From Imbricaverruca yamaguchii (lineage: Eukaryota; Arthropoda; Thecostraca; Neoverrucidae), in NCBI GenBank assembly GCA_034440575.1, contig JAOTOL010001170.1, forward strand, positions 155,001 through 219,000: a DNA stretch of 64,000 bases, given 5' to 3'. How positions within the stretch are numbered: position 1 is the first letter of the stretch; every line of letters begins with the position of its first letter. A program made the translations under genes and the position numbers. The notes under the pieces are model-generated. The model saw only the letters and a list, made by a program, of their open reading frames with translations. It ran no database searches and had not been told where the DNA came from. This document shows, piece after piece, positions 1-11,140 of the stretch.

Positions 1-100
1 CCGCGCCGCGGCGCGGCGTTTTTGTGTCTCTGAGCTTCCGTGAGATGCATCTTCGGGCGTGTCGGGTGCCAGCTGCGACTTCCTGCGGATTGAGCGATCG

Positions 101-366
101 GGGTTGTGGTTGTGGTAGCGGTTGTGGTGGCTGTGGCTGTGTGGCTGTGTGACTGTGGCTGTAGTTGTGGCTGTGGTTGTGGCTGTGGTTGTGGCTGTAG
201 CTGTGGCTGTGTGGCTGTGTGGCTGTGGTTGTGGCTGTGGCTGTGGTTGTGGTGTGTGGCTGTGTCTGTGGTTGTGGCTGTGGCTGTGGCTGTGGCTGTG
301 GCTGTGGCTGTGGCTGTGCCTGTGCCTGTGGCTGTGGCTGTGGCTGTGGTGTGGTGTGGTGGTGGC
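101..366. repeat. GT-rich hexamer array (TGTGGC)n
   Basis: Imperfect tandem TGTGGC/TGTGGT units cover about 265 bp. All + frames are open over it, giving spurious Val/Ala/Cys-rich reading frames. No gene is supported. Confidence 0.9.
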
Positions 367-524
367 TGTGTCCTTCACTCTGGAGGATGTGGCAAATGTC
401 GTTGTCAGCAGAACTGGGTGTATTCTTACACCTCCGAACCGGTTGCCGATACACTCGTACTTTGCAAATTGCACACTTGCTCTGTTTGTTTACAAAACAC
501 ATTCGCTTTAAAAGGAGCGTGATG

Positions 525-960
525 GGCATTAGGGTCGTCCTAGAAATTGGATTGGAATAGCAGATCTGGTCTTCAGCGTAGTAACGTTCAAGTCAGCAGA
601 GAAAACTTGAACGTTACCATGCTGAAGACCAGATCTGCTATTCCAATCCAACTTCTAGGACGACCCTTGTGGCCCAGCACGCCTGTAATCTCACGTTCTC
701 TCTCCGAGGAGGTTTGCCATGTTGCCGAATGCGGTGTCTTGGCCAATGTCGACTTCACACGCGTTGGAACCATTTTCTTTGGCAGGAGCAGAACTGGTCT
801 TGGGCGTAGTCAACCCCCGTGCTACTCCATATGTCCGACCGTATCACAGTTGAAATGGCAGCTGGAATGCTTGAGTGTCTGCCATCGGCTGACTTGAACG
901 TTACCAAGCTGAAGGCCAGATCTGAGATTCCAGCACAATTTCTAGGACGACCCTAATGCC
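525..960. mobile_element. Foldback/MITE-like element with ~68 bp terminal inverted repeats
   Basis: The left end (525-593, starting GGCATTAGGGTCGTCCTAG) is the inverse of the right end (892-960, ending CTAGGACGACCCTAATGCC). An extra inverted copy of the left arm lies inside at 605-666, so 535-593 and 605-666 form a near-perfect palindrome with an 11-14 bp spacer. There is no transposase frame. A clear target-site duplication is not visible. A non-autonomous DNA transposon or foldback element fits best. Confidence 0.75.
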
Positions 961-1414
961 ACATGGCCTGCCATTTTGATAGCATACCTACCTGCAGTTC
1001 ATTTGTGAAGTGGAAGACACGCGCGGAAGACGTTGGGATTTGCAGTGTCGCAGACGTAGTCTGGTCAACATTGTCTAGTCATAGCGGGACGTTCAAATAT
1101 AACATGTCCTGCAATCGCAAAAAATGTCACGTGCGCCAAAATCGCGTATGGAGGTGCTGAATGTCAACGCAACTTTGCTGAGTGATTCCAAGGCTTCGGC
1201 AAGCCGCATCACGAAGAAAACATATGCAAGACATATGTCTTAAAAACATATGTTTTCGCATATGAAAAACATAAGAAGAAAAACAAAACATATTAAGTCG
1301 AATTCTCGTTTCGCGAGCAGATGCAAGCATGCTTCCGTTCGCTTTCGGGACCGGACCAAGCCGCAAAGTCACAATGGTGTCGTTGCCCGGCACTGTACCG
1401 CCACGTGCTAGATC
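961..1414. other. Unannotated interval with a CATATG-rich palindromic patch
   Basis: No gene seen. Around 1222-1268, repeated ACATATG blocks in both orientations form an AT-rich imperfect palindrome. Confidence 0.5.
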
Positions 1415-1592
1415 CATATACTAGATCACACCAAAGTGTGATCTAGTATATAGTAGTATATAGTACACGTGTACTATGTACATATAGTATTTAGTAGTAT
1501 ATAGTACACGTGTACTATATACAGATAGTATATAGTAGTATATAGTACACGTGTACTATATACATATAGTATATAGTACACGTGATCTAGCC
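1415..1592. repeat. Palindromic AT-rich tandem repeat centred on GTACACGTGTAC
   Basis: A 26 bp palindrome (CTAGATCACAC...GTGTGATCTAG, about 1421-1446) is followed by roughly 52 bp units, each holding TAGTACACGTGTACTA. The units are self-complementary and could extrude cruciforms. Confidence 0.8.
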
Positions 1593-1602
1593 TACGTGTA
1601 CC

Positions 1603-2107
1603 CGTCACCGACACTACCCGGTGCCCACCTGTACCGGCCACCGACGCCACCCGGTGCCCACCTGTACCCGCCACCGACGCTACCCGGTGCCCACCTATAC
1701 CCGCCACCGACGCTACCCGGTGCCCACCTGTACCCGCCACCGACGCTACCCGGTGCCCACCTGTACCGGCCACCGACGCTACCCGGTGCCCACCTGTACC
1801 CGCCACCGACGCTACCCGGTGCCCACCTGTACCCGCCACCGACGCTACCCGGTGCCCACCTGTACCGGCCACCGACGCTACCCTGTACCCGCCACCGACG
1901 CTATCCGGTGCCCACCTGTACCCGCCACCGACGCTACCCGGTGCCCACCTGTACCGGCCACCGACGCTACCCGGTGCCCACCTGTACCCGCCACCGACCG
2001 CCCGGTGCCCACCTGTACCCGCCACCGACGCTACCCGGTGCCCACCTGTACCCGCCACCGACGCTACCCGGTGCCCACCTGTACCGGCCACCGACGCTAC
2101 CCGGTGC
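1603..2107. repeat. 33 bp minisatellite, left of candidate exon 2116-2330
   Basis: About 15 copies of a unit containing CCACCGACGCTACCCGGTGC. Read on the minus strand, each unit holds GTACAG|GTGGGC, a donor-like junction matching the 3' end of the unique segment at 2116-2330. Open frames across it on both strands are array artefacts. Confidence 0.9.
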
Positions 2108-2115
2108 CCGCCCAC

Positions 2116-2330
2116 CTGGACCACCCCCAGCCGCTCCCACGCGCTCCCTCTGTGACCGCGCCGCCCTCTGCCCAGGTCGGACGCGCCGCGCGGTGCCGCG
2201 GTAGACCGGCCGGTGCCCGCGCCAGTGGGGGCTCCAGCCAAGCCAAACAGAGCCGCCGCCGCCGCCGGCTGCAGTGCGGTCCTGTCGGCCGGCCAGGGAG
2301 CACGCGCGGGGCGCGCGCCGGGCCGCCACA
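2116..2330 (-). CDS. Possible minus-strand exon between two arrays (unidentified)
   Basis: This is a GC-rich non-repetitive segment between two minisatellites. On the minus strand it has an acceptor (CACCTGTACAG|TG, exon begin 2330) and a donor (GGTCCAG|GTGGGC, exon end 2116). The upstream array repeats the acceptor-like sequence and the downstream array repeats the donor-like sequence, the same polarity seen at the securely recognised exons. All three minus frames are open through it and none gives a recognisable product. It could instead be non-coding DNA trapped between arrays. Confidence 0.25.
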
Positions 2331-3126
2331 CTGTACAGGTGGGTGTCGGTGGTCTGACCTGTGGTGACCTGTGTCCGGGCCGCCACACTGTACAGGTGGG
2401 TGTCGGTGGTCTGACCTGTGGTGACCTGTGTCCGGGCCGCCACACTGTACAGGTGGGTGTCGGTGGTCTGACCTGTGGTGACCTGTGTCCGGGCCGCCAC
2501 ACTGTACAGGTGGGTGTCGGTGGTCTGACCTGTGGTGACCTGTGTCCGGGCCGCCACACTGTACAGGTGGGTGTCGGTGGTCTGACCTGTGGTGACCTGT
2601 GGTCGGGCCGCCACACTGTACAGGTGGGTGTCGGTGGTCTGACCTGTGGTGACCTGTGTCCGGGCCGCCACACTGTACAGGTGGGTGTCGGTGGTCTGAC
2701 CTGTGGTGACCTGTGTCCGGGCCGCCACACTGTACAGGTGGGTGTCGGCGTCTGACCTGTGGTGACCTGTGGTCGGGCCGCCACACTGTACAGGTGGGTG
2801 TCGGTGGTCTGACCTGTGGTGACCTGTGTCCGGGCCGCCACACTGTACAGGTGGGTGTCGGTGGTCTGACCTGTGGTGACCTGTGGTCGGGCCGCCACAC
2901 TGTACAGGTGGGTGTCGGTGGTCTGACCTGTGGTGACCTGTGGTGACCTGTGTCCGGGCCGCCACACTGTACAGGTGGGTGTCGGTGGTCTGACCTGTGG
3001 TGACCTGTGGTCGGGCCGCCACACTGTACAGGTGGGTGTCGGTGGTCTGACCTGTGGTGACCTGTGTCCGGGCCGCCACACTGTACAGGTGGGTGTCGGT
3101 GGTCTGACCTGTGGTGACCTGTGGTC
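2320..3126. repeat. 57 bp minisatellite with TACAGGTGGGTG core
   Basis: About 14 highly uniform units. 57 bp is a multiple of three, so long repetitive frames appear on both strands. The + strand unit holds TGTACAG|GTGGGTG (donor-like) and the minus strand CACCTGTACAG|TG (acceptor-like). Confidence 0.93.
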
Positions 3127-3650
3127 GGTTACGTGTGACTTATGACTCGTGACCTATGGCTGTCGGTGGTCTGACCTGTGGTGACCTGTGGTCGGTTACG
3201 TGTGACTTATGACTCGTGACCTGTGGCATGTGACCTGTGGGCTGTGGGCTGTGGGCTGTGACATATGACCTGTGACCTATGACTTGTGGCATGTGACTTA
3301 TCACCTATGACCTGTGACCTACGACAGGTAACATATGACCCATGACTCGTGACCGGTGACCCGTGACCTGTGACATACGACTTGTAATATATGGGATACG
3401 ACATGTAGCATGTGCTCTATGGCATGTAACCCACGCCATGTAGCATGTCACCTGTGACATATGACATATGACCTGTGACATGTGACATGTGACATGTGAC
3501 CTGTGACCTGTGACATGTGACATGTGACATGTGACATGTAACATGTGACATGTGACATGTGACATGTGACCTGTGACATGTGACATGTGACCTGTGACAT
3601 GTGACATGTGACCTGTGACATGTGACCTGTGACATGTGACCTGTGACACG
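3127..3650. repeat. Degenerate TGTGACATG repeat
   Basis: Two roughly 67 bp transition units (3127-3230) grade into short TGTGACATG/TGTGACCTG units to about 3650. It appears to be a decayed relative of the 57 bp array beside it. Confidence 0.85.
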
Positions 3651-4190
3651 GCTGCTTCTGCACCGATGGTGCCCCATAGTAGCCTGCGCTGTCGGTGACC
3701 GTGCCACCACCCGTCTACTTCACGTGTGGTGACCCGAGCGTGGTACTGTGACCCGAGTGTGGTGACACGTGTAGTGACCCGAGTGGCCGCGTGACCTGTG
3801 CTGGGCGCTGGGCTGTCCGGCGATTGATTTGGTGTCCTGCGGACAACTCCCGCCTTGACAACCGCTGGCCGTGCTTTGGTCAGTTAAAGGCGCGAGGATC
3901 GGCTAACCGGTCTGAGCTGCAGTCCGGCTCGGGGCAGGCTTTTCCTCGGCTGGCTGGTGTGTAGCGGCGGTAACACGGGCGGGTGTTGGTCACGTGGCCG
4001 AGTTGACAACAGCCGACTGCGGCCGCGGCTCTGGGGTCGTTGACCGCCGCACTGAAGTTGTGTCGTCCGTTTTCTCGCGCGCCGGGAGGGTGCGGTCTCG
4101 CTTAGTTTGTGTCCTGACGTAATGCGTGGACCACGTCCAGTGATAGATCCACGGAGCAGCCGCCCCCTCCACCTTGAGATGTTGCGCCCT
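3651..4190. other. Interval without recognisable features
   Basis: Mixed GC-rich sequence with a few diverged GTGACCCGAGTG units near 3725-3790. I see no gene or mobile element. Confidence 0.4.
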
Positions 4191-4377
4191 CACGATTGGA
4201 AGGGGACGAGTAGTCTAGGGGTAAGTTGCCCGTCTCACAATCGAAAGAGTGTGGGTTCGAGTCTCAACTGTCGCTATTCTTCCCCCGCGGCCAATCGGCG
4301 TGAGAGATTGGCGACGCTACATGACTCAACGGTCGACGTGTCGTAAAACCCAACAACCACCACCACCACGATTGGAA
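4191..4377 (+). mobile_element. SINE-A (tRNA-Val-like head, shared hairpin tail), with TSD
   Basis: The body at 4202-4366 begins GGGGACGAGTAGTCTAGGGG, followed by a CTCACAATCGAAAGG anticodon-arm relic, a B box GGTTCGAGTC and the tail hairpin CGACGC...GTGTCG. It ends in AACC-type repeats. A perfect 11 bp duplication CACGATTGGAA flanks it (4191-4201, 4367-4377). The head resembles tRNA-Val(CAC). This is a reference full-length copy of the commonest family in the window. Confidence 0.93.
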
Positions 4378-4890
4378 AGGGACTGGACGCTGGATACAGG
4401 ACGCTGGATTGCTTTTTTTAAAGTCGAAACAATCCAGCGTCTCGCTCGACCAGTTTTTAGCCCATCAAAGCTCCCTCTCAAAGTAGAAAAGGCTCCTTAC
4501 CCCGGATAAATATCGCCCCTTCAGAATAAATCCTCCGATAAGAATTCCTGGGTTCGCTCCTGGCCAGACGCCAGGAATGGGAAAGGGTCCGCGGTGTGCA
4601 TGCAATCGGGAGGAGGGGGGGGAGTCAACAAAGCGTATTCGGGGCTTCCTCACGACTTCGGGGAAAACCCAACTCGGCGAAAGCCCAACAAGAACAAGAA
4701 TCGGGGCGGTCAGTAGACCGCGAAGCTGCGACCCCTGCGGCGATGGCGTCAGTCCGCAGTGACCTATGCCCCGCGGCGTTTCGCAGTTGTCTGCGGTGGC
4801 GTCTGGCAGCTCGCGGCCGCGGGATGCCAGATGGCGGCAGGGCTGCTGTCGTCTTTCACTTTGCGGCAAGAAGAAGCGGGGCCGCGGCGG
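4378..4890. other. Interval between SINE-A and the 21 bp array
   Basis: Contains a short duplicated GGACGCTGGAT motif and an AG-rich stretch near 4610. I see no supported exon, though 4785-4890 is unique GC-rich sequence abutting the array and could be an exon edge. Confidence 0.3.
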
Positions 4891-6820
4891 TCCGTGTCCG
4901 ATCCGTCGGACACTCTGTCCGATCCGTCGGACACTGTGTCCGATCCGTCGGACACGGTGTCGACACTGTGTCCGATATGTCGGACACGGTGTCTGATATG
5001 TCGGACACTGTGTCTGATCCGTCGGACACTGTGTCTGATCCGTCGGACACTGTGTCTGATCCGTCGGACACGGTGTCTGATATTTCGGACACTGTGTCTT
5101 CCGTGATATGTCGGACACTGTGTCTGATCCGTCGGACACTGTGTCTGATCCGTCGGACACTGTGTCTGATCCGTCGGACACTGTGTCCGTGATATTGATC
5201 CGTCTGACACCGTGTCCGATCCGTCGGACACTGTGTCTGATCCGTCGGACACTGTGTCTGATCCGTCGGACACTGTGTCTGATCCGTCGGACACTGTGTC
5301 TGATCCGTCGGACACTGTGTCTGATCCGTCGGACACTGTGTCTGATCCGTCGGACACTGTGTCTGATCCGTCGGACACTGTGTCTGATATGTCGGACACT
5401 GTGTCTGTCTCGGACACGTGTCTGATCCGTCGACACGTGTACACGTGTCTGATCCGTCGGACACTGTCTGATCCGTCGGACACTGTGTCTGATCCGTCGG
5501 ACACTGTGTCTGATCCGTCGGACACGTGTCTGATCCGTCGGACATTTATGTCGGACACTGTTATCGTCGGACACTTTTATCCGTCGGACACTGTGTCTGA
5601 TCCGTCGGACACTGTGTCTGATCCGTCGGACAGTGTCTGATCCGTCGGACACTGTGTCTGATCCGTCGGACACTGTGTCTGATCCGTCGGACACTGTGTC
5701 TGATCCGTCGGACACTGTTCTGATCCGTCGGACACTGTGTCTGATCCGTCGGACACTGTGTCTGATCCGTCGGACACTGTGTCTGATCCGTCGGACACTG
5801 TGTCTGATCCGTCGGACACTGTGTCTGATCCGTCCGATCCGTCGGACACCGTGTCTGATCCGTCGGACACTGTGTCTGGATCCGTCGGACACTGTGTCTG
5901 ATCCGTCGGACACTGTGTCTGATCCGTCGGACACTGTGTCTGATCCGTCGGACACTGTGTCTGATCCGTCGGACACCGTGTCTGATCCGTCGGACACTGT
6001 GTCTGATCCGTCGGACACTGTGTCTGATCCGTCGGACACTGTCTGATCCGTCGGACACTGTGTCTGATCCGTCGGACACTGTCTGATCCGTCGGACACTG
6101 TCTGATCCGTCGGACACTGTGTCTGATCCGTCGGACACTGTGTCTGATCCGTCGGACACTGTGTCTGATCCGTCGGACACTGTGTCTGATCCGTCGGACA
6201 CTGTTCATTCCGTCGGACACTGTGTCTGATCCGTCGGACACGTGTCTGATCCGTCGGACACGGTGTCTGATATGTCGGACACGGTGTCTGATCCGTCGGA
6301 AACTGTCTGGTCCGTCGGAAACTGTCTGATCCGTCGGACACTGTGTCTGATCCGTCGGACACTGTGTCTGATCCGTCGGACACTGTGTCTGCGGACACTT
6401 GTCTGATCCGTCGGACACCGTGTCTGATCCGTCGGACACTGTGTCTGATCCGTCGGACACTGTGTCTGATCCGTCGGACACTGTGTCTGATCCGTCGGAC
6501 ACGTGTCTGATAAACTGTCGATCCGTCGGACACTGTGTCTGATCCGTCGGACACTGTGTCTGATCCGTCGGACACTGTGTCTGATCCGTCGGACACTGTG
6601 TCTGATCCGTCGGACACTGTGTCTGATCCGTCGGACACTGTGTCTGATCCGTCGGACACTGTGTCTGATCCGTCGGACACTGTCTGATCCGTCGGACACT
6701 GTGTCTGATCCGTCGGACACTGTCTGATCCGTCGGACACTGTGTCTGATCCGTCGGACACTGTCTGATCCGTCCGACACCGTGTCCGATATGTCGGACAC
6801 GGTGTCTGATCTCGGAATCG
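4891..6820. repeat. 21 bp minisatellite, ~90 copies
   Basis: The unit is GATCCGTCGGACACTGTGTC plus one base, with GTCGGACAC/GATATGTCGG variants and occasional 4-5 bp deletions. 21 is a multiple of three and the unit lacks stops in several frames, so repetitive Ser-Asp-rich frames up to 578 codons appear. Every small deletion shifts the frame while the repeat sequence stays conserved at DNA level, so there is no sign of coding selection. Confidence 0.95.
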
Positions 6821-7035
6821 CACACATGTGCACCGACATGGGCCAGGGGGGGGGGGTGCTTGAGAGGGCGAGCTCGCGAACGCTTAAGAACGCCGTGATT
6901 ATCATCAGGTCCACTCAGCCATCCTTGGGTACGGACTCGGTCTGTCTTCAGTTGAGTCACCAGTCGTCTATCGTGTGCATTGTTCGATTCTGGGACGTGA
7001 GCTGAGCACCGAAGCCGGTGGCTATGCAGCTGCCA

Positions 7036-7088
7036 GCCCTGGCCCCTCGCCCTGGACCCTCGCCCTGTTGAGGGCGAGGGGCCAGGGC
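7036..7088. repeat. 18 bp-arm inverted repeat (hairpin)
   Basis: GCCCTGGCCCCTCGCCCT at 7036-7053 is the exact inverse of 7071-7088, with a 17-base loop that itself repeats the arm motif. Confidence 0.85.
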
Positions 7089-7744
7089 CATGCTGGGACG
7101 ATGTGACCCTGGCGGAATCTAGCTCATGGACCGTAGGCACTTTCCTCAGCTCAAATTTCACTAAAGCTCAACTGCAACTTTTTTTTTGGGTGGGAATTCA
7201 GGTTGTGTTGATACACTACTGAAGAAAGTTTGGAAAAATTGAGCATGCAGTTTGTGTTAAAAGACGAAGGGCTGTCCTGTGTGTGGATATTGCAATTTCA
7301 GTCGTTTAAAGATGGATTGGATGTTTTGCTGCATCTTTCTCTACGAAGACACAGGCAGAAGTAGGAAAGGTTCACTGTTTTTCCTTCATTACCGTTTTTA
7401 CTGTCTCCTGCCACGAAACGTATGATGGCTAGATCCCCCTTTCCACCGTCTACTCATGTACGCGGACTTAAGTCACCCAAGCACTACGACGCCCAGCCGA
7501 GCCGCGAAACATCCAAAAGCACCTGGTGATACTTCAGACGCCCAGTAGCGTTTAACGCTGGTGCAACCTCCGGTCGCACGTCTCCTCGTGTTTCCGAAAG
7601 GTACATTTATTACCATATCTAGATATTTTGATGGAATGACTATTCAGCATTTTTCATGTCTATATTTGGAGGAAAGAAGCCTGTATATCTCGCTGATTGG
7701 ATAAGTTTCCTTCAAATTCGAACAAATTCGAAAACAATGCATTC
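7089..7744. other. Interval without recognisable features
   Basis: AT-richer single-copy-looking DNA. I see no exon with convincing splice borders. Confidence 0.4.
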
Positions 7745-7894
7745 TTGGCACCCGATCGCACCCGATGGCACGCGATGGCACGCGATGGCACGCGATGGCA
7801 TCCAGCAACACCTGTGACACCCAGTGACCTCGGCGACCCCCAGTAACCTCGGCGACCCCGGTGACCTCGGCGACCCCCAGTGACCTCGGCGACC
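7745..7894. repeat. Two short minisatellites (10 bp and 19 bp units)
   Basis: A CGCGATGGCA array at about 7748-7803 is followed by four copies of a GTGACCTCGGCGACCCCCA-type unit at about 7812-7894. Confidence 0.85.
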
Positions 7895-8255
7895 GGGGGC
7901 ACAAACACGTGCCACCGGACGTGACGGCTACAAACAAACAAACAAGTGTGTTGCAGGCGCAGACCACAGCCAGGAAGCGAACGCGTCACTGCATTCCTTG
8001 CATTCTGTCGGTGTGCTTCACATTGTTCCGCTGCAATCCTTCGGAGCCCGTCTGCGTATGAGGAAGTCTGCTTGAACTCCGGATGAGAGGAGCCGCCTTG
8101 AAGCTTCGTTTGTGTCAACTCGGTGGACCGGTGCGACGGTTTTGTAAAGCTGGCAAAACAGTGGAATTACCTGTTTGGGCTTTCATCTCCATTTATTTGC
8201 AATCATTTTCGCTGTGCCGTGCGACGAAAATAAGCTTTCTACGTTTGCTGTCGAT

Positions 8256-8450
8256 GATGAAGCTAATGGGGACGAGTAGCCTAGGGGTAAGTCGGTCGTC
8301 TCACAATCAAAAGGCTGTGGGTTCGAATCTCACCTGTCGCTTCTCTTCGCCCGCGACCAATCGGCGTGAGAGATTGGCGACGCTGCATGACTCAACGGCC
8401 GATGTGTCGTAAATCCAATAACAAACCAACCAACCAACGAAGATGAAGCT
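8256..8450 (+). mobile_element. SINE-A with TSD
   Basis: The body at 8268-8441 is full length, with GTGTCGTAAATCC in the tail and four CCAA units. GATGAAGCT is duplicated at 8256-8264 and 8442-8450. Confidence 0.9.
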
Positions 8451-9171
8451 TAGGACGTCGCGGTGCATGTATCCGATTCGCATGCTATTGTATAACACAA
8501 GTCGTCTGGGCTCGTGCCCGGACTTCAGCTCGTGCCACGATTACAAAAAAAAAACATGTACGCAGTAGCCGAATGACGTGCATGCCGGGTCAGTTGTATT
8601 AGCATGTACCTGGTGCATGGTGCATGGTGCATGATGCAACCCGCTGCTGCGCACTCCTGGATGCGCCGATACAGGCCAATGGACGGTAGCGACGAGCAGA
8701 TATCCATCTGACTTTGGATGTAAGTGCTTTTCCTGTTGCACGACATTTTCCACCGAAGTTGACGAATTTGGACACGCCGCTAGTGTAGGAAGAAACATCT
8801 GTACTGACGAGAAACAGCAAAACCATCGACTTCGGTCGAAGCGCCTTTAAACTCAAATAACTCACCTCATCAACTTCGGAATCAGTTATGCTACCGGTTG
8901 TTAAGCCGGATGTTCGACCCTTTCTCAGATGGTTTGTTAGAAAGTCAACGGCTAGTCGTTGGTGCATGCGATGTTAGGTTTCGCGAAAACTGAGCAGGAT
9001 GCTTCTCAAGTCGCCCTGCACGAGCAGTGCAGTTGGTTGGACGTGGAGCTTCTGACCCAGGGACGCGGGTTCGAATCTCTGCAATGGGCTGAAGCTGGCC
9101 GAAATCTTTGGAGAGGAGGGAGGGCACACGCCCCCTATGGGCCGATTTTGCGTGGTGTAGCGGAGGCACGT
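8451..9171. other. Interval with one tRNA-like relic
   Basis: No gene seen. At about 9029-9085 an A-box-like AGTTGGTTGGACGTGG and a perfect B box CGGGTTCGAATC suggest a decayed tRNA-derived element. The rest is unassigned. Confidence 0.35.
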
Positions 9172-9367
9172 AGTTTGGCGGGGTCGGGGACGAGTAGCCT
9201 ATGGGTAAGTCGCTCGTCTCACAATCGAAAGGTTGTGGGTTCGAATCTCACCTGTCGCTACTCTTCGCCCGCGACCAATCGGCGTGAGAGATTGGCGACG
9301 CTGCATGACTCAACGGTCGATGTGTCGCAAAACCAATAACCAACCGACCAACCAGTTTGGTGGGGTC
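9172..9367 (+). mobile_element. SINE-A with 14 bp TSD
   Basis: The body at 9186-9353 is flanked by AGTTTGGCGGGGTC (9172-9185) and AGTTTGGTGGGGTC (9354-9367). The target is the left edge of the adjoining GTCCGGGGAGGGACG minisatellite. Confidence 0.92.
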
Positions 9368-9630
9368 CGGGGAGGGACGTAATTAGCTCGGGTCCGGGGG
9401 ACGTGGTTTGCTGGTATCCTGGGGAGGGACGTGCTTTGCCGGGGTCCGGGGAGGGACGTGTTTTGCTGGGGTCCGGGGAGGGACGTGGTTTGCTGGTATC
9501 CTGGGGAGACACGTGGTTTGCTCGGGTCCGGGGGACGTGGCTTCCTGGTGCCCTGGGAGGGACGTGTTTTGCCGTGGTCCGGGGAGACACGTGGTTTGCT
9601 GGGTCCGGGAGGGGGGGGGGGGGCACGTGC
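9368..9630. repeat. ~35 bp minisatellite, GGGTCCGGGGAGGGACGTG core
   Basis: Seven to eight imperfect units with variants (TGGTATCCTGGGGAG), ending in a run of G at 9610-9622. Confidence 0.88.
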
Positions 9631-9659
9631 CGGCAGCGCCCCAGCCGGGCTGCCGGTCG

Positions 9660-10140
9660 ACTGGGCAGTGGGCACCAGACCATGATCGGTACAGCGACTC
9701 ATCGGAGCGCGGTGCTCCATCCGACTGTCACAGCTGTCTGCACTCGCTGTGGTATCCCATTGACAGTGCGACACGTTCTCAAGGTGTGCCCTCGTTTCTC
9801 AGCCCAACGACGACGATACTTAGGAAGAGAAGTGTCCATGATGACGATGGCAAACATTCTAGGTGATGGGTCGCATGTGGTTCGGAGTGGACGACTGTTC
9901 GAGTTTCTCTCACAAATAAGACTTCCTGTCATCTATCCAGGGAGGTAATCGTATTTCACAGTGCATCTCACCCCATGACGTGTTATTCTGACTGATTTTC
10001 GCTTGATTTCACTGTCTGATGATGTGACTTCCATTTCAATGTTCGACTGATGAGTGCATCTTACTGTTTCACTGACGATGTCATGGGCGCTGCATGACCG
10101 ACGCAGTCGATGCGCCCTTAAACTCCAACAACTAACTAAC
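9660..10140 (+). mobile_element. 5'-truncated LINE: end of reverse-transcriptase ORF plus 3' UTR
   Basis: An open frame ending at 9948 encodes roughly the last 80-90 residues of a LINE polyprotein. It has the hallmark C-terminal zinc knuckle C-x2-C-x8-H-x4-C (CTRCGIPLTVRHVLKVCP), as in many non-LTR retrotransposons with a C-terminal RNase H. After the TAA comes a roughly 190 bp 3' UTR. It finishes in the hairpin GGGCGC (10085-10090) / GCGCCC (10112-10117) and an ACTAACTAAC tail. That last ~55 bp is the module shared with the SINEs and with tail-only insertions, so this is the likely autonomous partner. The endonuclease and RT domains are absent. Clade not assigned. Confidence 0.8.
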
Positions 10141-10265
10141 AGGGCGGCTGTCTGCGTGATATTAACATTGCACTCCTTCCTGTGCGGCGTCCACGCCCAG
10201 GGTCGGATGGAACAAGGTCGAAGGTGGGATGGCGTCGATTGGAACAAGGTTGGACGTGGATGCAG

Positions 10266-10316
10266 CGTGGGCGCTGTGCGATCGAGGTGGTCGATGCGCC
10301 ACTGGGCACAAATAGC
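10266..10316 (+). mobile_element. Degenerate LINE-tail insertion
   Basis: GGGCGC...GTCGATGCGCC followed by ACTGGGCACAAATAGCC matches the LINE 3' module with mutations. Confidence 0.55.
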
Positions 10317-10381
10317 CAGCCGCGGTGGGTGAAGTCGGATGTAATAGTGGCGAAGATGGTAGGAATTGGAGTATCGCCGAA

Positions 10382-10418
10382 TGGTTGGTTATTTGGGCTT
10401 ACGGGCGCGTCGACTGAA
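10382..10418 (-). mobile_element. LINE-tail fragment, minus strand
   Basis: Reverse-complement reading gives CAGTCGACGCGCCCGTAAGC followed by CCAAATAACCAACCAT. This is the 3' half of the tail module, truncated inside the hairpin loop. Confidence 0.7.
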
Positions 10419-10776
10419 AATATCGCCGAATGGAATGAAGCCGAGAACCTGTTCAGCCCAGAGACAGCTGTTGCTTTGGAGGTGCACGGAGGCATGCTCA
10501 CCCCGTGCAACGACGTTACAGCCAATTTGACTAACATAATACATTATATTCTGGTCTATGCTATCTAACCTAGCATAACCTGGCCAGACCCAAGCCAAAC
10601 ATAGCCTACCCCCAGCCCAATCATCGGTCTGTGCTATACGCATGTTTTCGTAAACGTATCTGTGATCTTGCAGAGCAGTTTTCTCTGGGCTCTTTTTCGA
10701 CTTTGTCGTTCGACGCTGTTCCAATCCCTTCTATTTTCGGCGGTAATCCATTCGACTCTTTTTCATTTTCGACTTG
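10419..10776. other. Interval without recognisable features
   Basis: No exon or element recognised. Confidence 0.4.
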
Positions 10777-10949
10777 GGGGGACGAGTAGTCGAGGAGTAA
10801 GTTGCTCGTCTCACCATCGAAAGGTTGTGGGTTCGAGTCTCACCTGTCGCTACTCTTCGCCCGCGACCAGTCGGCATGAGAGATCGGCGACGCTGCATGA
10901 CTCGACGGTCGATGTGCCGTAAAACCAATAACTAACGAACCAACCAACC
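10777..10949 (+). mobile_element. SINE-A
   Basis: Full length with an AGTCGAGGAGTAAG variant A box. Flanks TTTCGACTTGG and TTTTGACCTGG may be a diverged duplication. Confidence 0.88.
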
Positions 10950-11084
10950 TTTTGACCTGGTTCCATTCAGCCATATTTGGCTTCAGACGCTCCATTAGAC
11001 ACTAGCCCGGCTCATATCCCCAGCTACTTTTCAACTTTGTTCCACCGTTCGACACCCACCTTTCTTCGCACGTATTTCAGGGAT

Positions 11085-11140
11085 GGGCGCAAATGGCCCT
11101 GATTGTCGACGCGCCCCTAAACTCCAATTCATCATCATCT
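11085..11140 (+). mobile_element. Tail-only LINE insertion
   Basis: GGGCGC (11085-11090) pairs with GCGCCC (11111-11116). The tail is CTAAACTCCAATTCATCATC. Confidence 0.8.

Noticed and set aside
1474..3081. 535-codon minus frame
   Set aside because: Passes through two arrays. Only the unique 2116-2330 part merits an exon hypothesis.
4465..6201. 578-codon minus frame of SDTVSDG repeats
   Set aside because: 21 bp array. Deletions shift the frame freely while the DNA unit is conserved.
4891..6820. CRISPR-like regularity
   Set aside because: Units are contiguous with no variable spacers, and the DNA is eukaryotic.
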